NCBI GenBank assembly: GCA_050331475.1
Contig: JBHJGU010000129.1
Span: forward strand, 1-29,882
From: JBHJGU01 sp050331475
Lineage (GTDB): Bacteria; Pseudomonadota; Alphaproteobacteria; Caulobacterales; Maricaulaceae
Reading direction: 5' to 3'
Length of the DNA stretch: 29,882 nucleotides
Every line of letters begins with the position of its first letter. Within the stretch, counting starts at the first letter, position 1. Shown piece after piece: positions 15,239 to 23,509 of this stretch. The position numbers were made by a program, and so were the translations under genes. The notes under the pieces are model-generated. The model had not been told where the DNA came from. It was given only the letters and a program-made list of their open reading frames with translations, and searched no databases.

Positions 15239-16260
15239 CCCTCGCCTTTCAAAACACCGCGCTCCAGAAGCAACTCCGCGATCTGCACCGCATTCAGCGC
15301 GGCGCCCTTGCGCAGGTTATCCGACACCACCCAGAGCGAGAGCCCGTTCTCCACTGTGGCGTCTTCGCGGATGCGCGAGACGTAGGTGGCGAACTCCCCC
15401 ACCGCCTCAACGGGGGTGACGTAGAGCTCGTCCTCAGGCCGGTCGACGACCATTAGGCCGGGGCTCTCGCGCAAAAGGTTGCGGGCCTCCTCCGCAGACA
15501 GCTCGTCCTCCAGCTCCACATTCACCGCTTCGGCGTGGCCCACGAAGGTGGGCACGCGCACACACGTGGCGTGGAGTTTGATTTTGGGATCGAGGATCTT
15601 CTTGGTCTCGACCACCATCTTCCACTCTTCCTTGGTGGCGCCGTCCTCCATGAACACGTCGATATGAGGGATGACGTTAAAAGCGATCTGGCGGGTGAAT
15701 TGCTCGGGCTCGATCGGATCGTTGACGTAAATCGTTTTGGTTTGGTTCCACAACTCGTCCATGGCGTCTTTGCCGGCGCCGGAGGTGGATTGGTAGGTCG
15801 CCACCACCACCCGCTTGATCCGCGCCCGGTCGTGCAGCGGCTTCAGCGCCACAACCATTTGAATGGTCGAGCAATTTGGGTTCGCGATGATGTTCTTCTG
15901 GCCATAGCCCATCACCGCGTCGGCGTTCACTTCGGGCACGATCAGCGGCACATCCGGGTCCATACGCCAGGCCGAAGAATTGTCGATGACGATCGCGCCG
16001 GCCTTGGCGATTTTTGGCGCCCATTGGCGGCTGACATCCCCGCCCGCCGACATCAACACCAAATCCACGGTGGAGAAATCGAATTGTTCGAGGTCCTGGC
16101 ACTTCAGGTCGCGGTCGCCATAGCTGACCTCAACGCCGATCGACTTACGCGAGGCGAGCGGGATGACGGTCTCCGCCGGGAACAGCCGCTCGTCCAAAAT
16201 GGTGAGCATTTCTTTGCCCACCGCTCCGGTGGCGCCCACAACGGCTAATCTCACGCCCAT
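15235..16260 (-). CDS. asd: Aspartate-semialdehyde dehydrogenase
   Basis: Asd reduces aspartyl phosphate to aspartate semialdehyde in the lysine/diaminopimelate, threonine and methionine pathway. I choose the ATG at 16258-16260, giving 341 residues that start MGVRLAVVGATGAVGKEML, the NADP-binding glycine loop. An upstream start at 16302 adds 14 residues with no family match. IDNSSAWRMDPDVPLIVPEVN and the active-site ANPNCSTIQMV (Cys130) are present, as is QSTSGAGKDAMDEL. The histidine-containing LHATCVRVPTFVGHAEAVNVE segment lies in the second domain. It is the first gene of an overlapping trio with the RarD-like transporter and the hydrolase. The 85-base upstream gap probably holds its promoter. 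Confidence 0.96.
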   Translation of the reverse strand: MGVRLAVVGATGAVGKEMLTILDERLFPAETVIPLASRKSIGVEVSYGDRDLKCQDLEQFDFSTVDLVLMSAGGDVSRQWAPKIAKAGAIVIDNSSAWRMDPDVPLIVPEVNADAVMGYGQKNIIANPNCSTIQMVVALKPLHDRARIKRVVVATYQSTSGAGKDAMDELWNQTKTIYVNDPIEPEQFTRQIAFNVIPHIDVFMEDGATKEEWKMVVETKKILDPKIKLHATCVRVPTFVGHAEAVNVELEDELSAEEARNLLRESPGLMVVDRPEDELYVTPVEAVGEFATYVSRIREDATVENGLSLWVVSDNLRKGAALNAVQIAELLLERGVLKGEG

Positions 16261-16345
16261 ACGCTCAGACCTTTTCGGCGACGACCTTGCCAAGCGGGGC
16301 ACATAAGGCGCCAGAGGCGTGAGGGCTAGGGGGGTGGGTGAATGC

Positions 16346-16924
16346 TCAACCGCGCGCCTGCGCAGGGCCTGACCCGGCTAGGCGTTCTGCAGCCAGCGAC
16401 ACGCAGGCTTCGAAGATGGCGAGGTCCGCGTCCAAAGGGCCGTCGAGCGGTGGAAATGGGTCGTCGCTGTCGCCGAGCACGAGACCATTCGGCTCGACGG
16501 GCCAATAAATCATTAGGTTTTCGGTCAAGCCGAAGTTCTCAATGATCGTGTCGTCCGCGCCCATCCGATCTTTATGCGCTCTTGCGCGGTCTGCATAACC
16601 GTTGCGCGTCATGGAATATCCAAAACACGGCAAGCCCATTCCGCACGCGAAGCCAAGCTCCCAAATCGTGCCGGCGTCGGCGCTGGCGCCGCGAAACGGG
16701 GTTAGGTTTGCAATGACGCAATCAGCCCGTTGCACCATGGCGACATTGGCGCTGTAAATCGCAAAAGACGCTTCTCTATGGGCCATTCCCTGAATATTCA
16801 ATTCGTTATCGAGCGGGAAAAGCCCATCCAGCCCGTAACGCGCGCAAATGTCACGTTTGAGCTGCCCGAGTTTCACAGCCTCAGGGTGGAAAACGTCCGG
16901 CCCCGCCAGGTAAGTTTTTATCAT
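16346..16924 (-). CDS. Nucleoside 2-deoxyribosyltransferase
   Basis: The 192-residue protein fits the nucleoside 2-deoxyribosyltransferase family, which swaps the base on 2'-deoxynucleosides or hydrolyses (deoxy)nucleoside monophosphates. It starts MIKTYLAGPDVFHPEA, the N-terminal strand and loop. NLTPFRGASADAGTIWELGFA (73-93) carries Asp83 and the catalytic-type Glu89. QRADCVIANLTP is the preceding strand. Tail segments ENLMIYWPVEP and ADLAIFEACVSLAAERL are typical. In chromosomes it may serve purine salvage, and relatives occur in antiphage loci. The gene is divergent from a broken membrane protein gene, start to start 47 bases apart. It is followed after 85 bases by asd on the same strand. 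Confidence 0.88.
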   Translation of the reverse strand: MIKTYLAGPDVFHPEAVKLGQLKRDICARYGLDGLFPLDNELNIQGMAHREASFAIYSANVAMVQRADCVIANLTPFRGASADAGTIWELGFACGMGLPCFGYSMTRNGYADRARAHKDRMGADDTIIENFGLTENLMIYWPVEPNGLVLGDSDDPFPPLDGPLDADLAIFEACVSLAAERLAGSGPAQARG

Positions 16925-16971
16925 GTGCGTCTCACCAGCAATTTGCCAGTCAACCTACCAAGAGGTTCGCC

Positions 16972-17739
16972 TTGCCAGAAATCAAAAATACTGCGCCTGG
17001 CGGCGTGGGTGATTCAGCGGAGCAAAAAAAGCTTTTAATGAACAGTTTGATGTCCTGAGGCTCTGCCGGCAACATATTTCGGATTTTAACGCGTCTAAAG
17101 ACAGTTTACGTCAGGCGGCGACTGTCACGCTCGGTGCGGCGTTTGCGGCGCTTTCATTTGTGGTTTTTCGTCTAGACTTGAGCAAAATAGACAATACACT
17201 AATATATAAAATATTTTCTTTTATTGACTATTCAATTACAGATCGGGAATATTTTAAAATATTCATCGGATCAATAGTAATTTTGGTTTATAGCGATCAT
17301 GACAAGTTTTATTTTATTTTCGCTATGGAGATTAGATCGGAAGGTTTATCAGAAATTATTACATTCCACTTTCATTTATCAGATTGGAATAGAGCAAAAA
17401 TACAATTTTCCTGAGATTGCATCAAGTCTGTATAGGGATTCGAAAAATATAGGCCCATCTTTTGATGAGTTTTTCTATTGGCCAATATATTTATTTATTA
17501 GTGTATCTATTTTATTTTGTATTATTGGGAGTGTGGCAATTTACGCGTCAGGAATGGTCATCGTTTCTATTGCGAGTCTTATTTTACCTGCGATCTCAAT
17601 TTTCCTTGGATGGCATTGGAGGTCGATTCGGAAAAAATGGAACGAAGATGAACGTGATTTGCGTATATACATCGACGGCGTGCCATCAGATCTTCAAGCG
17701 ATTCTAAAGGGTTTTGTCGATCAACATGGGTCTAAATAA
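16972..17739 (+). pseudogene. Broken multi-pass membrane protein gene (two frameshifts)
   Basis: I do not recognise a family. A TTG at 16972 follows AGAGG (16961-16965) by 6 bases and reads LPEIKNTAPGGVGDSAEQKK up to an A7 run (17024-17030). A shift there continues as AFNEQFDVLRLCRQHISDFN, then KDSLRQAATVTLGAAFAALSF. At the T4 run 17281-17284 a second, compensating shift restores the first frame (...FKIFIGSIVI, then WFIAIMTSFILFSLWRL), which stays open to TAA at 17739. The joined protein would have about four membrane helices (near 17130-17170, 17255-17330, 17475-17560 and 17560-17625) and a charged tail KKWNEDERDLRIYIDG. Base use changes inside the gene: the first 190 bases look like the host, but the rest is AT-rich (15 and 12 G/C in lines 17221-17280 and 17461-17520). 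This suggests a transferred or recombined segment. Confidence 0.6.
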
Positions 17740-17801
17740 GTGTCTTACCCCCGTCATGAAGCTGGGCTAGGAGAGCGCCTTCGATTTCCAGGAGCGCTCC
17801 C

Positions 17802-19277
17802 ATGATCCGCCGCCTCGCCGTGTCCGTCCTTGCGTTCATCCTCGCCATTCCGTCCTTGGCCCAAGCGCCGAGCCCGCTAGAGGACGCCTATTTCCAAGCG
17901 GGCGCCGCGCGGCTTGACGCGCTGAAATCCCGCGAGCCCATCTCCGGCCGGGCGAAGAACGTCATCGTGTTCATTGGCGACGGCATGGGCGTCTCCACCG
18001 TCACCGCCGCGCGCATTCGTGCTGGACAGAACCAAGGCCTGGATGGGGAGAGCTATGAGCTGGCCATGGACCGGTTGCCCTGGGTCGGGCTGTCGCGCAC
18101 CTATTCCCATGACTTCCAAACCGCGGACTCCGCAGCCACCGCCACCGCCATTCTGGCCGGGGTGAAAACGCGCTCCGGTGTGGTGGGGCTGGATCAAACC
18201 GTGCCGCGGGGGGACTGCGCGGCTGCGGACGGGGCGAACGTGCCGAGCCTGATCGAGCAGGCCGAGGCGGCGGGCTTGGCGACCGGCGTCGTCACCACCG
18301 CACGGATCACCCACGCCACCCCGGCCGCCGCCTACGCCCATTCCGCGGATCGGAATTGGGAGGCCGAGGCGCCGGAGGGGTGCACGGACATCGCTGCGCA
18401 ATTGATCGCATGGCCTGTGGGCGATGGGCTGGAGGTCGCTCTGGGCGGGGGTCGGTCGAACTTCCTGCCCGAGGGCGCGCCTGATCCCGAGGACGCGGGC
18501 GAAACCGGCAGGCGGACGGATGGTCGCGATCTGACCAAAGAGTGGACGGCAAAGTCGACAAACCACGTTTTTGCATGGAATAGCGCTCAATTTGACGGTT
18601 TGGACGCGTATTCGGACCAAAAATGGCTCGGCCTGTTCGAACGCTCCCACATGGAATACGAGGTCGATCGCCTTGAAGACACCGCCGGCGAGCCGTCCTT
18701 GGCGGCGATGACCGCCAAAGCGATCACCCGGCTCAGCCGCGATCCCGAGGGCTATGTGTTGCTCGTCGAGGGCGCGCGCATCGACCACGCCCACCATTTG
18801 GGCCGCGCGGGCCGCGCGCTGGAAGACGCGATCGCGTTTGACGCTGCGATCGCCGCTGCACTCGACCTCACGGACCCAGAAGAGACGCTGATCTTGGTCA
18901 CTGCGGACCATAGCCACACCCTGACCATCGCGGGCTACGCCGCCCGGGGCACCAGCATTCTTGGCCTGGCCCGGCGCCCCGACGGCGCGGTGATCGAGGC
19001 GGCCGACGGCAAGCCTTACACTACGCTCGGGTATATCAACGGGCCCGGCGCGGTGTTTAGCGGCGAACCGCGCCAAGGCCGCCCGGACCCGAGCGACGGG
19101 GTCATCCAAGGGGTGAATTACCGCCAACAAGCGCTGGTGCCCGCGTCGTCGCAAACCCATGGCGGCGAAGACGTGACGATTTACGCGCTCGGCCCCCAGG
19201 CGCATCTGGTCTCGGGCACGCTGGAACAGCAGGTGATCTATCATATCCTGGCGGACGCGCTGGACTTCGCCGATTAG
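17802..19277 (+). CDS. Alkaline phosphatase (PhoA-type, exported)
   Basis: The 491-residue enzyme hydrolyses phosphate monoesters outside the cytoplasm. A signal peptide (MIRRLAVSVLAFILAIPSLAQA) is present. VIVFIGDGMGVSTVTAARI holds metal ligand Asp60, and TADSAATATAILAG holds the phosphorylated Ser110. VEGARIDHAHHLG and LVTADHSHTLTIAG carry further zinc ligands, and SSQTHGGEDVTIYA supplies the last metal histidine. The order matches the classical alkaline phosphatase family. AGGAG (17790-17794) lies 7 bases before the ATG. I see no convincing Pho box in the 62-base upstream gap. It is not linked by strand or spacing to its downstream neighbour, which is convergent. The gene is intact and ends in TAG. 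Confidence 0.95.
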   Translation: MIRRLAVSVLAFILAIPSLAQAPSPLEDAYFQAGAARLDALKSREPISGRAKNVIVFIGDGMGVSTVTAARIRAGQNQGLDGESYELAMDRLPWVGLSRTYSHDFQTADSAATATAILAGVKTRSGVVGLDQTVPRGDCAAADGANVPSLIEQAEAAGLATGVVTTARITHATPAAAYAHSADRNWEAEAPEGCTDIAAQLIAWPVGDGLEVALGGGRSNFLPEGAPDPEDAGETGRRTDGRDLTKEWTAKSTNHVFAWNSAQFDGLDAYSDQKWLGLFERSHMEYEVDRLEDTAGEPSLAAMTAKAITRLSRDPEGYVLLVEGARIDHAHHLGRAGRALEDAIAFDAAIAAALDLTDPEETLILVTADHSHTLTIAGYAARGTSILGLARRPDGAVIEAADGKPYTTLGYINGPGAVFSGEPRQGRPDPSDGVIQGVNYRQQALVPASSQTHGGEDVTIYALGPQAHLVSGTLEQQVIYHILADALDFAD

Positions 19278-19311
19278 TTTGTCAGGCGATTAATCGACAT
19301 CGTCCGCGAAA

Positions 19312-19677
19312 CTAGTCCGAGGCCATCGCGGTCACCACCGTTTCGAACCCGCCCATGATCAGGCGTTTGCCGTCAAACGGCATGGACGGTCCATTGGCGC
19401 CCAAGCGCGGATCCTCCATCATTTTGGCCATGCTCGCCTCGCGCGTGCGGCGGTCCGGCCATTCCACCCAGGAAAACACCACCGCTTCGCCGGCTTCCCG
19501 TTTCACCGCCAGAGGGAAGGAGGTGGTCTCACCCTCGGGCACGTCGGACTGCCAGCACTCGGTGACCCGAGTTGCGCCATATTCAAGAAAGATATCCGCA
19601 AACCAGCGGGCGTGATCAATAAAGGCCTGCTTGTTGGCTTCCGGCACCGGCAGAACAAATCCATCCACATACGCCAC
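19312..19677 (-). CDS. DUF1428 family protein (YbaA-like)
   Basis: A 121-residue cytoplasmic protein matching E. coli YbaA along its full length: YVDGFVLPVPEANKQAF, then GATRVTECWQSDVPEG, then VVFSWVEWPDRRTREA and DPRLGANGPSMPFDGKRLIMGGFE. The fold is that of dimeric ferredoxin-like (ABM/DUF1428) proteins, and function is unknown. I choose the GTG at 19675-19677, reading (M)AYVDGFV. GGGAGG lies 6 bases before it, and relatives start at this point. An ATG five codons upstream (19692) is the alternative. A longer frame to 19857 would overlap the neighbouring kinase gene and has no homology. It is convergent with the alkaline phosphatase and separated from the kinase stop by 73 bases. Confidence 0.88.
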   Translation of the reverse strand: MAYVDGFVLPVPEANKQAFIDHARWFADIFLEYGATRVTECWQSDVPEGETTSFPLAVKREAGEAVVFSWVEWPDRRTREASMAKMMEDPRLGANGPSMPFDGKRLIMGGFETVVTAMASD

Positions 19678-19750
19678 CGCACCCTCCCTCATTTGTCGAA
19701 GATAAGAGACTACGCGAAACCGGGGCGATGGGACACCACTGGCGCGGGGG

Positions 19751-21133
19751 CTACGCCGCGACCCCGCAGCGTTGTAGGGCCGAGCGCAGGCCGGTCCGGG
19801 TGAGCGGCTTGTGCAGAAACTCCCGCGCGCCGGCGGCCAGGCTCGCCGCCCGATCATCGGAGACCGAGATCACAATGACCGGGGCGGTTTGCAGCGCATG
19901 GTCCGCCTTAAGCCGCGCGAGCACTTCCAACCCGCCCATATTCGGCATGATCAGATCCAGGACGATGGCGTCGGGTTGGGTTTCGCGCGCGCGGTCCAGC
20001 CCCTCCACCCCAGTCTCCGCCGCATCGGCGTCAAAGCCCATCCCCTTAAGCCAACGCGCCGTCATGTCGCGAACCGACGGATCGTCATCGATCACCAAAA
20101 CCCGGGCCGAACCGTCGGCGCGATGGGGGAGCGGCCGGGCGGGGGGCGCAGGCGCGGCGTCCGGTTCGGCGCGGCGCAGGATCGTCTCCAAAACGAATTC
20201 GGAGCCCTTGCCCGGCTCGCTCCGCGCCGTCACGTCCCCGCCCATCATCCGCGCCAATCGACGGGTGATCGACAGGCCCAGGCCGGTGCCCTCATAGCGG
20301 CGCGTGGTGGAGTCGTCGGCTTGGATAAAGGGTTCGAACAAGCTTTCAAGCTTGGCCGGATCGATGCCGATGCCGGTGTCGGACACGGTCAGTAACAGGC
20401 ATTCGACGTTTTCGGCGTGGGCGGTGGCGAGCTTGACCGTAACCCGACCATTCTCGGTGAATTTGCAGGCGTTAGAGACGAGATTGAATAGGCATTGGCG
20501 CATGCGCGTCTGGTCGCCGACAATCATAAGCGCGCCCAACTCAGACGGCGCCTCGACTTGCAGGCGATTGCCGTTTCTCGCCGCCAAGGGTTCGCAGGAG
20601 CCCGCCACATCGTCCAACAGATCCAGAACGTCAAACACTTCGTCTTTAAGCTCGACGCGGCCGGCCTCGATTTTCGATAGATCAAGGATCTCGTTGATCA
20701 GCCCGAGGAGGTGTTTTGCCGCTTGCCGGATTTTGTTCACATCTGCGATCGAGCCGTGCTGTTCGAACTCTTCCAGGTCCTCCATCACGATTTCGCTGTA
20801 CCCGATGACCGCATTCAGCGGGGTGCGCAATTCATGGCTCATATTCGCGAGGAAGGCAGATTTCGCTTGGCTTGCGCCCTCAGCAGCCTCTTTCGCCTGG
20901 CGCAGCTGACCCACCAAAAGCGCGAGATCGCGATCGCGGGCCTCCACCTCGTCCAACATTGCGTTGAACTGGTTGATCAAGCCGGTGAATTCGTCATTGC
21001 CCGCGTCCACCCGGTCGGTGTAGGCGCGGTCTCGGGTGATGTCGCGCATCGCCCCAGTCAACCGCGCGATCGGATCGGCCAGTCGGCGTTCAAACCGCAG
21101 ATACATCAGCACCGCGGCGAGGCTCGCGAGCAA
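19751..21133 (-). CDS. Hybrid histidine kinase, C-terminal part (HAMP-HisKA-HATPase-REC)
   Basis: This is the downstream part of a sensor kinase whose frame is cut by a TAA at 21194-21196. The first possible start here is a TTG inside the second membrane helix, so it is unlikely to be an independent gene. Residues 1-13 end the helix and a HAMP-like linker follows to about 65. HisKA has ANMSHELRTPLNAVIGY with phospho-His100. HATPase_c shows FNLVSNACKFTENG (N-box Asn221), VSDTGIGID (G1) and YEGTGLGLSITRRL (G2). A receiver domain (344-460) follows, with acidic IDDD, phospho-Asp393 (IVLDLIMPNMGG) and Lys442 (FLHKP). All catalytic residues are kept. No output domain follows, so a separate phosphotransfer partner is expected. 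Confidence 0.85.
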   Translation of the reverse strand: MLASLAAVLMYLRFERRLADPIARLTGAMRDITRDRAYTDRVDAGNDEFTGLINQFNAMLDEVEARDRDLALLVGQLRQAKEAAEGASQAKSAFLANMSHELRTPLNAVIGYSEIVMEDLEEFEQHGSIADVNKIRQAAKHLLGLINEILDLSKIEAGRVELKDEVFDVLDLLDDVAGSCEPLAARNGNRLQVEAPSELGALMIVGDQTRMRQCLFNLVSNACKFTENGRVTVKLATAHAENVECLLLTVSDTGIGIDPAKLESLFEPFIQADDSTTRRYEGTGLGLSITRRLARMMGGDVTARSEPGKGSEFVLETILRRAEPDAAPAPPARPLPHRADGSARVLVIDDDPSVRDMTARWLKGMGFDADAAETGVEGLDRARETQPDAIVLDLIMPNMGGLEVLARLKADHALQTAPVIVISVSDDRAASLAAGAREFLHKPLTRTGLRSALQRCGVAA

Positions 21134-21193
21134 CGTGATCGCCAGGGCCGCGACGCCAACCCGCGCGGCGCGCGCGTAAACCTCTTCAAAGCT

Positions 21194-21649
21194 TTAGACC
21201 AGGGAGATTGCCCCCAACCCCATGGCGCCGGGCATGACCGGCGCCCAGACGGCGACACTGTCGCCGACGTAAACGTGCACCGGCGCGTCATAGGCGCCCG
21301 AGGGCCGCTCCAGCGTGTCCAGGAGCGAAGCCCCGCCGTCGCGATTAAAGCTGACCAAAACCTCGCCTGCGGCTTGGGCGATTTGAAGCTCGCGCACCCC
21401 CGACAGCTTGGCTAGAGCGCCGGCGAACTCCGACGCTGCGGCCTCATCATTGAACGCCACCGCGGCGGCCGAGTTCGACGCCACCACGCGGGACAGGGTT
21501 TTGAGCTGTTCAACCTTCGAGGATCGGTAGGTGTAATAGTCCACCAGAACGAACGCCACGGCGGCCACCAACAGCGCGGTGATCACAGCGGACAGGGTGA
21601 TGGCGCGAAGCTTTTCGCGCAGGGTGATGACACGAGATTGCGCGCTCAT
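21194..21649 (-). CDS. CHASE8-like sensor part of the same hybrid kinase
   Basis: This 151-residue frame is the N-terminus of the kinase to its 3' side, in the same reading frame and separated only by TAA. It starts MSAQSRVITLREKLRAITLS, with membrane helix 1 at about 18-36. A periplasmic CHASE8-like domain follows: VEQLKTLSRVVASNSAAAVAFND, EFAGALAKLSGVRELQIAQA, then AGEVLVSFNRDG and YVGDSVAVWAPV. It ends GAMGLGAISLV at the stop, just before the second membrane helix (VGVAALAITLLASLAAVLMY, encoded after it). A free product would be a one-helix sensor fragment. Its start overlaps the YfiR-like stop (ATGA, 21646-21649), so the two are coupled. CHASE8 proteins often pair with YfiR, as in the Pseudomonas YfiBNR system. 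Confidence 0.75.
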   Translation of the reverse strand: MSAQSRVITLREKLRAITLSAVITALLVAAVAFVLVDYYTYRSSKVEQLKTLSRVVASNSAAAVAFNDEAAASEFAGALAKLSGVRELQIAQAAGEVLVSFNRDGGASLLDTLERPSGAYDAPVHVYVGDSVAVWAPVMPGAMGLGAISLV

Positions 21650-22170
21650 CGGACACTCTCCGCAAGGCCGATCAATTTCGAACTGACCATCAGTCCCCGC
21701 GCGCGCGCCTCGTCATGGTTGATCCGGAATCTCAGGTGTCCGTCGCGCTCGACAAACTCCACCACGCCGCCTGCAGACCATAGGCCTTCCCGATCGCCGA
21801 TTATCAAGATCGGACCGCGACCTTGGGGACCCGCAGCGTCGTCCCGATCGGCGTAAAAGATATCGCATCCTGCGGACTGGTTCGGGCGGTCCACGGGAAC
21901 GATCCGCATGGCGCCCCGCGGCGTCATGCGACCGTCAATCGTCGCTAAAGCCGGCAAAGCCGCGGACGCTTGGAGAACGCACAAACGACACCCTTTACGT
22001 CGGTCCTCGCCCTCCGGCCAATCGACAAACAACACAATGTTCAAAACCATGGCGGCCTTGGCAAGCCGATCATCCGCCAAACCCCAAGCGGGGCTGACGG
22101 CGATCCAGACGCCCAGCAACGCGGCGAGCGCGCTGCGTCGCCTCCCGAAACCAATCCCCCCACCCATCAT
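21646..22170 (-). CDS. YfiR-like periplasmic protein (DUF4154)
   Basis: In Pseudomonas, YfiR is a periplasmic repressor that binds the CHASE8-bearing cyclase YfiN. Here the 174-residue protein has a signal peptide (RRSALAALLGVWIAVSPAWGLA). The family body follows: LAKAAMVLNIVLFVDWPE, GCRLCVLQASAALPALATIDGR, GCDIFYADRD, then ILIIGDREGLWSAGGVVEFVERDGHLRFRIN and the signature AxxxGLMVSSKLIGLAES. Cysteines in GCRLC and AGCDIF could form disulfides. The ATG at 22170 overlaps the stop of the pseudokinase gene; a longer frame to 22290 lies in that gene and has no homology. It overlaps the CHASE8 gene downstream. The likely role is regulating the CHASE8 sensor kinase, with a kinase in place of the usual cyclase. 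Confidence 0.85.
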   Translation of the reverse strand: MMGGGIGFGRRRSALAALLGVWIAVSPAWGLADDRLAKAAMVLNIVLFVDWPEGEDRRKGCRLCVLQASAALPALATIDGRMTPRGAMRIVPVDRPNQSAGCDIFYADRDDAAGPQGRGPILIIGDREGLWSAGGVVEFVERDGHLRFRINHDEARARGLMVSSKLIGLAESVR

Positions 22171-23183
22171 GCGGCTCGCACGGCCGCGCGGCAGAACGGC
22201 CAGACGAAGCGCGCCGTCAGCCGGGCGCCGACCTGTTTGACAGTCACGCGCCCTCCGGATTGCACAGCAAGACGCGCGCACAAGCGCCAAGCCGGCGCCC
22301 GTCCCGCCCCGGGGTTGAGGGTCTCCGCGATCAGCGTGCAGGCCGCGACATCGGTGGCTTCGGTCTCGAAGGCCAACTCTAGCGTCGTTCCCGGGGCCGA
22401 TTGGTGCGCCATGACGTCGAGCGCGAGCGCAACGCCCGCCTCCAAGGCGTCGCCTCGGGCGCGAACCGGGGCGGGTGGCGCGTCGCCACGGACCGTCAGC
22501 CTAACGCCGCGCGCATTGGCGGTCGATCGCAGGGCGTCCGCGCGCGCGTCCAATCGCGCCGCGAAGTCGAGTGGTTCGACACGCAAGGGCGACGGCGTCG
22601 ACGCGTCGGTCGCCTGGCGGGCGGCCAGGAGCACCGGATTCAGCAGCGCCATCATGCGTTGTCCGGCGTCGGCGATGTCCCCCGCGGCGGCGACATAACG
22701 AGGGTCGACCGGTCCGCCCCAAAGTTCAGCGCTGATCACTTCGGCGAAACCCAAAACCGCCGTCATGGGCGAGCGCAGATCATGGCCCAGCGCGGCGATG
22801 TCTTCCACCAGACCCTTTGCGTCTCGATCGTTGGCGAGCCCGGCGCTGAGCTGAGCGCGCACCCGTGTCAGCATCTCTGTGGAGCCTGCGTGTGCGCCAA
22901 GGCACTCGTCCGCTCCGCGTTCGCAAAGCCGCACCCAATCGGTGTCTTGGACCCGGGCAAGCACGATCCGCGGCCGGCCGGCCATCCCATCCGGCGGATA
23001 GGCGCTCAACCAAGCTTGGGCCCATTGGGGCTCCGCGGCGTCCACCAGCACGACGTCATAGACGAACCGCTCAGGCGCATCGCTCAGAAGTTTGGTGTCA
23101 ATATCCGGTCCGGCGAGCCATGATGCGCACCAGCGTGAAAACGCCGTGAGGTCCGGTGAATCGAGGGCCACGGTAAAGGCCAT
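22167..23183 (-). CDS. Degenerate histidine kinase with a pseudo-receiver N-terminus
   Basis: The 338-residue protein has a receiver-like N-terminus (about 1-115): a VVLVDA strand near residue 45, PRIVLARVQDTDWVRLCERGADECL and the tail TEMLTRVRAQL. The usual acidic pair and the K-P switch are missing (GAHAG replaces it). Residues 120-180 are HisKA-like, with GLVEDIAALGHDLRSPMTAVLGFAEVI, so the H-box histidine is kept. The C-terminal 150 residues resemble an HATPase fold, but the N-box asparagines and DxGxG loop are not visible. I infer a pseudokinase or phosphotransfer (ShpA/ChpT-like) domain, not an active kinase. It is the first of three overlapping genes ending in the hybrid kinase, and lies near a lone receiver. 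Confidence 0.7.
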   Translation of the reverse strand: MAFTVALDSPDLTAFSRWCASWLAGPDIDTKLLSDAPERFVYDVVLVDAAEPQWAQAWLSAYPPDGMAGRPRIVLARVQDTDWVRLCERGADECLGAHAGSTEMLTRVRAQLSAGLANDRDAKGLVEDIAALGHDLRSPMTAVLGFAEVISAELWGGPVDPRYVAAAGDIADAGQRMMALLNPVLLAARQATDASTPSPLRVEPLDFAARLDARADALRSTANARGVRLTVRGDAPPAPVRARGDALEAGVALALDVMAHQSAPGTTLELAFETEATDVAACTLIAETLNPGAGRAPAWRLCARLAVQSGGRVTVKQVGARLTARFVWPFCRAAVRAA

Positions 23184-23509
23184 GCCAAATCGTCCTAAAT
23201 CCCGTCGGCCCCTGCGCCGAGCTTAAAACCGGTCGGTGTGGGTCACCCGTGTTAAACGTCTCGGTCAGACTGTCGCCAAAAATCCCTAAGCATTGTGTTG
23301 TACACATAAAGCCTTACCGTTTTCTCACGGTCGACGATCCGCGGTGTCTTTCATCAGGTTTAACCGCCTGTCGGGCTATGGCGCAGCTTGAAGTGGTGAG
23401 CCGATTGCTAAAGCCGCTCCCAGACGGCGTCGCCGCCATCATGCTAGCGACGTTCCGCATGGGGTCGGATCGCGCGGCGGCGCGCTCGGGCGTCGTCCCC
23501 GGCGCCGAA
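23184..23509. other. 326-base non-coding gap upstream of the signalling operon
   Basis: I see no gene here. The gap separates the lone receiver's 3' end from the pseudokinase start and should hold the promoter of the three-gene operon. It contains TGTGT-TGT-ACACA (23294-23306), a 13-base inverted repeat that is a possible regulator site. GTTAAAC (23251-23257) and GTTTAAC (23358-23364) form a distant inverted pair. An open frame on the plus strand crosses it, but that frame continues antisense into the receiver gene and shows no family match. Confidence 0.5.

Noticed and set aside
17877..19244. 455-residue open frame antisense to alkaline phosphatase
   Set aside because: It is a GC-rich shadow; the plus strand encodes a full alkaline phosphatase with all catalytic motifs, and the antisense product has Arg/His/Gly-rich low-complexity sequence without family motifs.
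19287..19296. CGATTAATCG palindrome after alkaline phosphatase as a terminator
   Set aside because: A 10-base palindrome with no loop and no T-run cannot make a useful terminator hairpin.
23251..23364. GTTAAAC/GTTTAAC inverted pair as an operator or CtrA site
   Set aside because: The arms are 100 bases apart and lack the TTAA-N7-TTAA spacing of CtrA sites; chance is likely.
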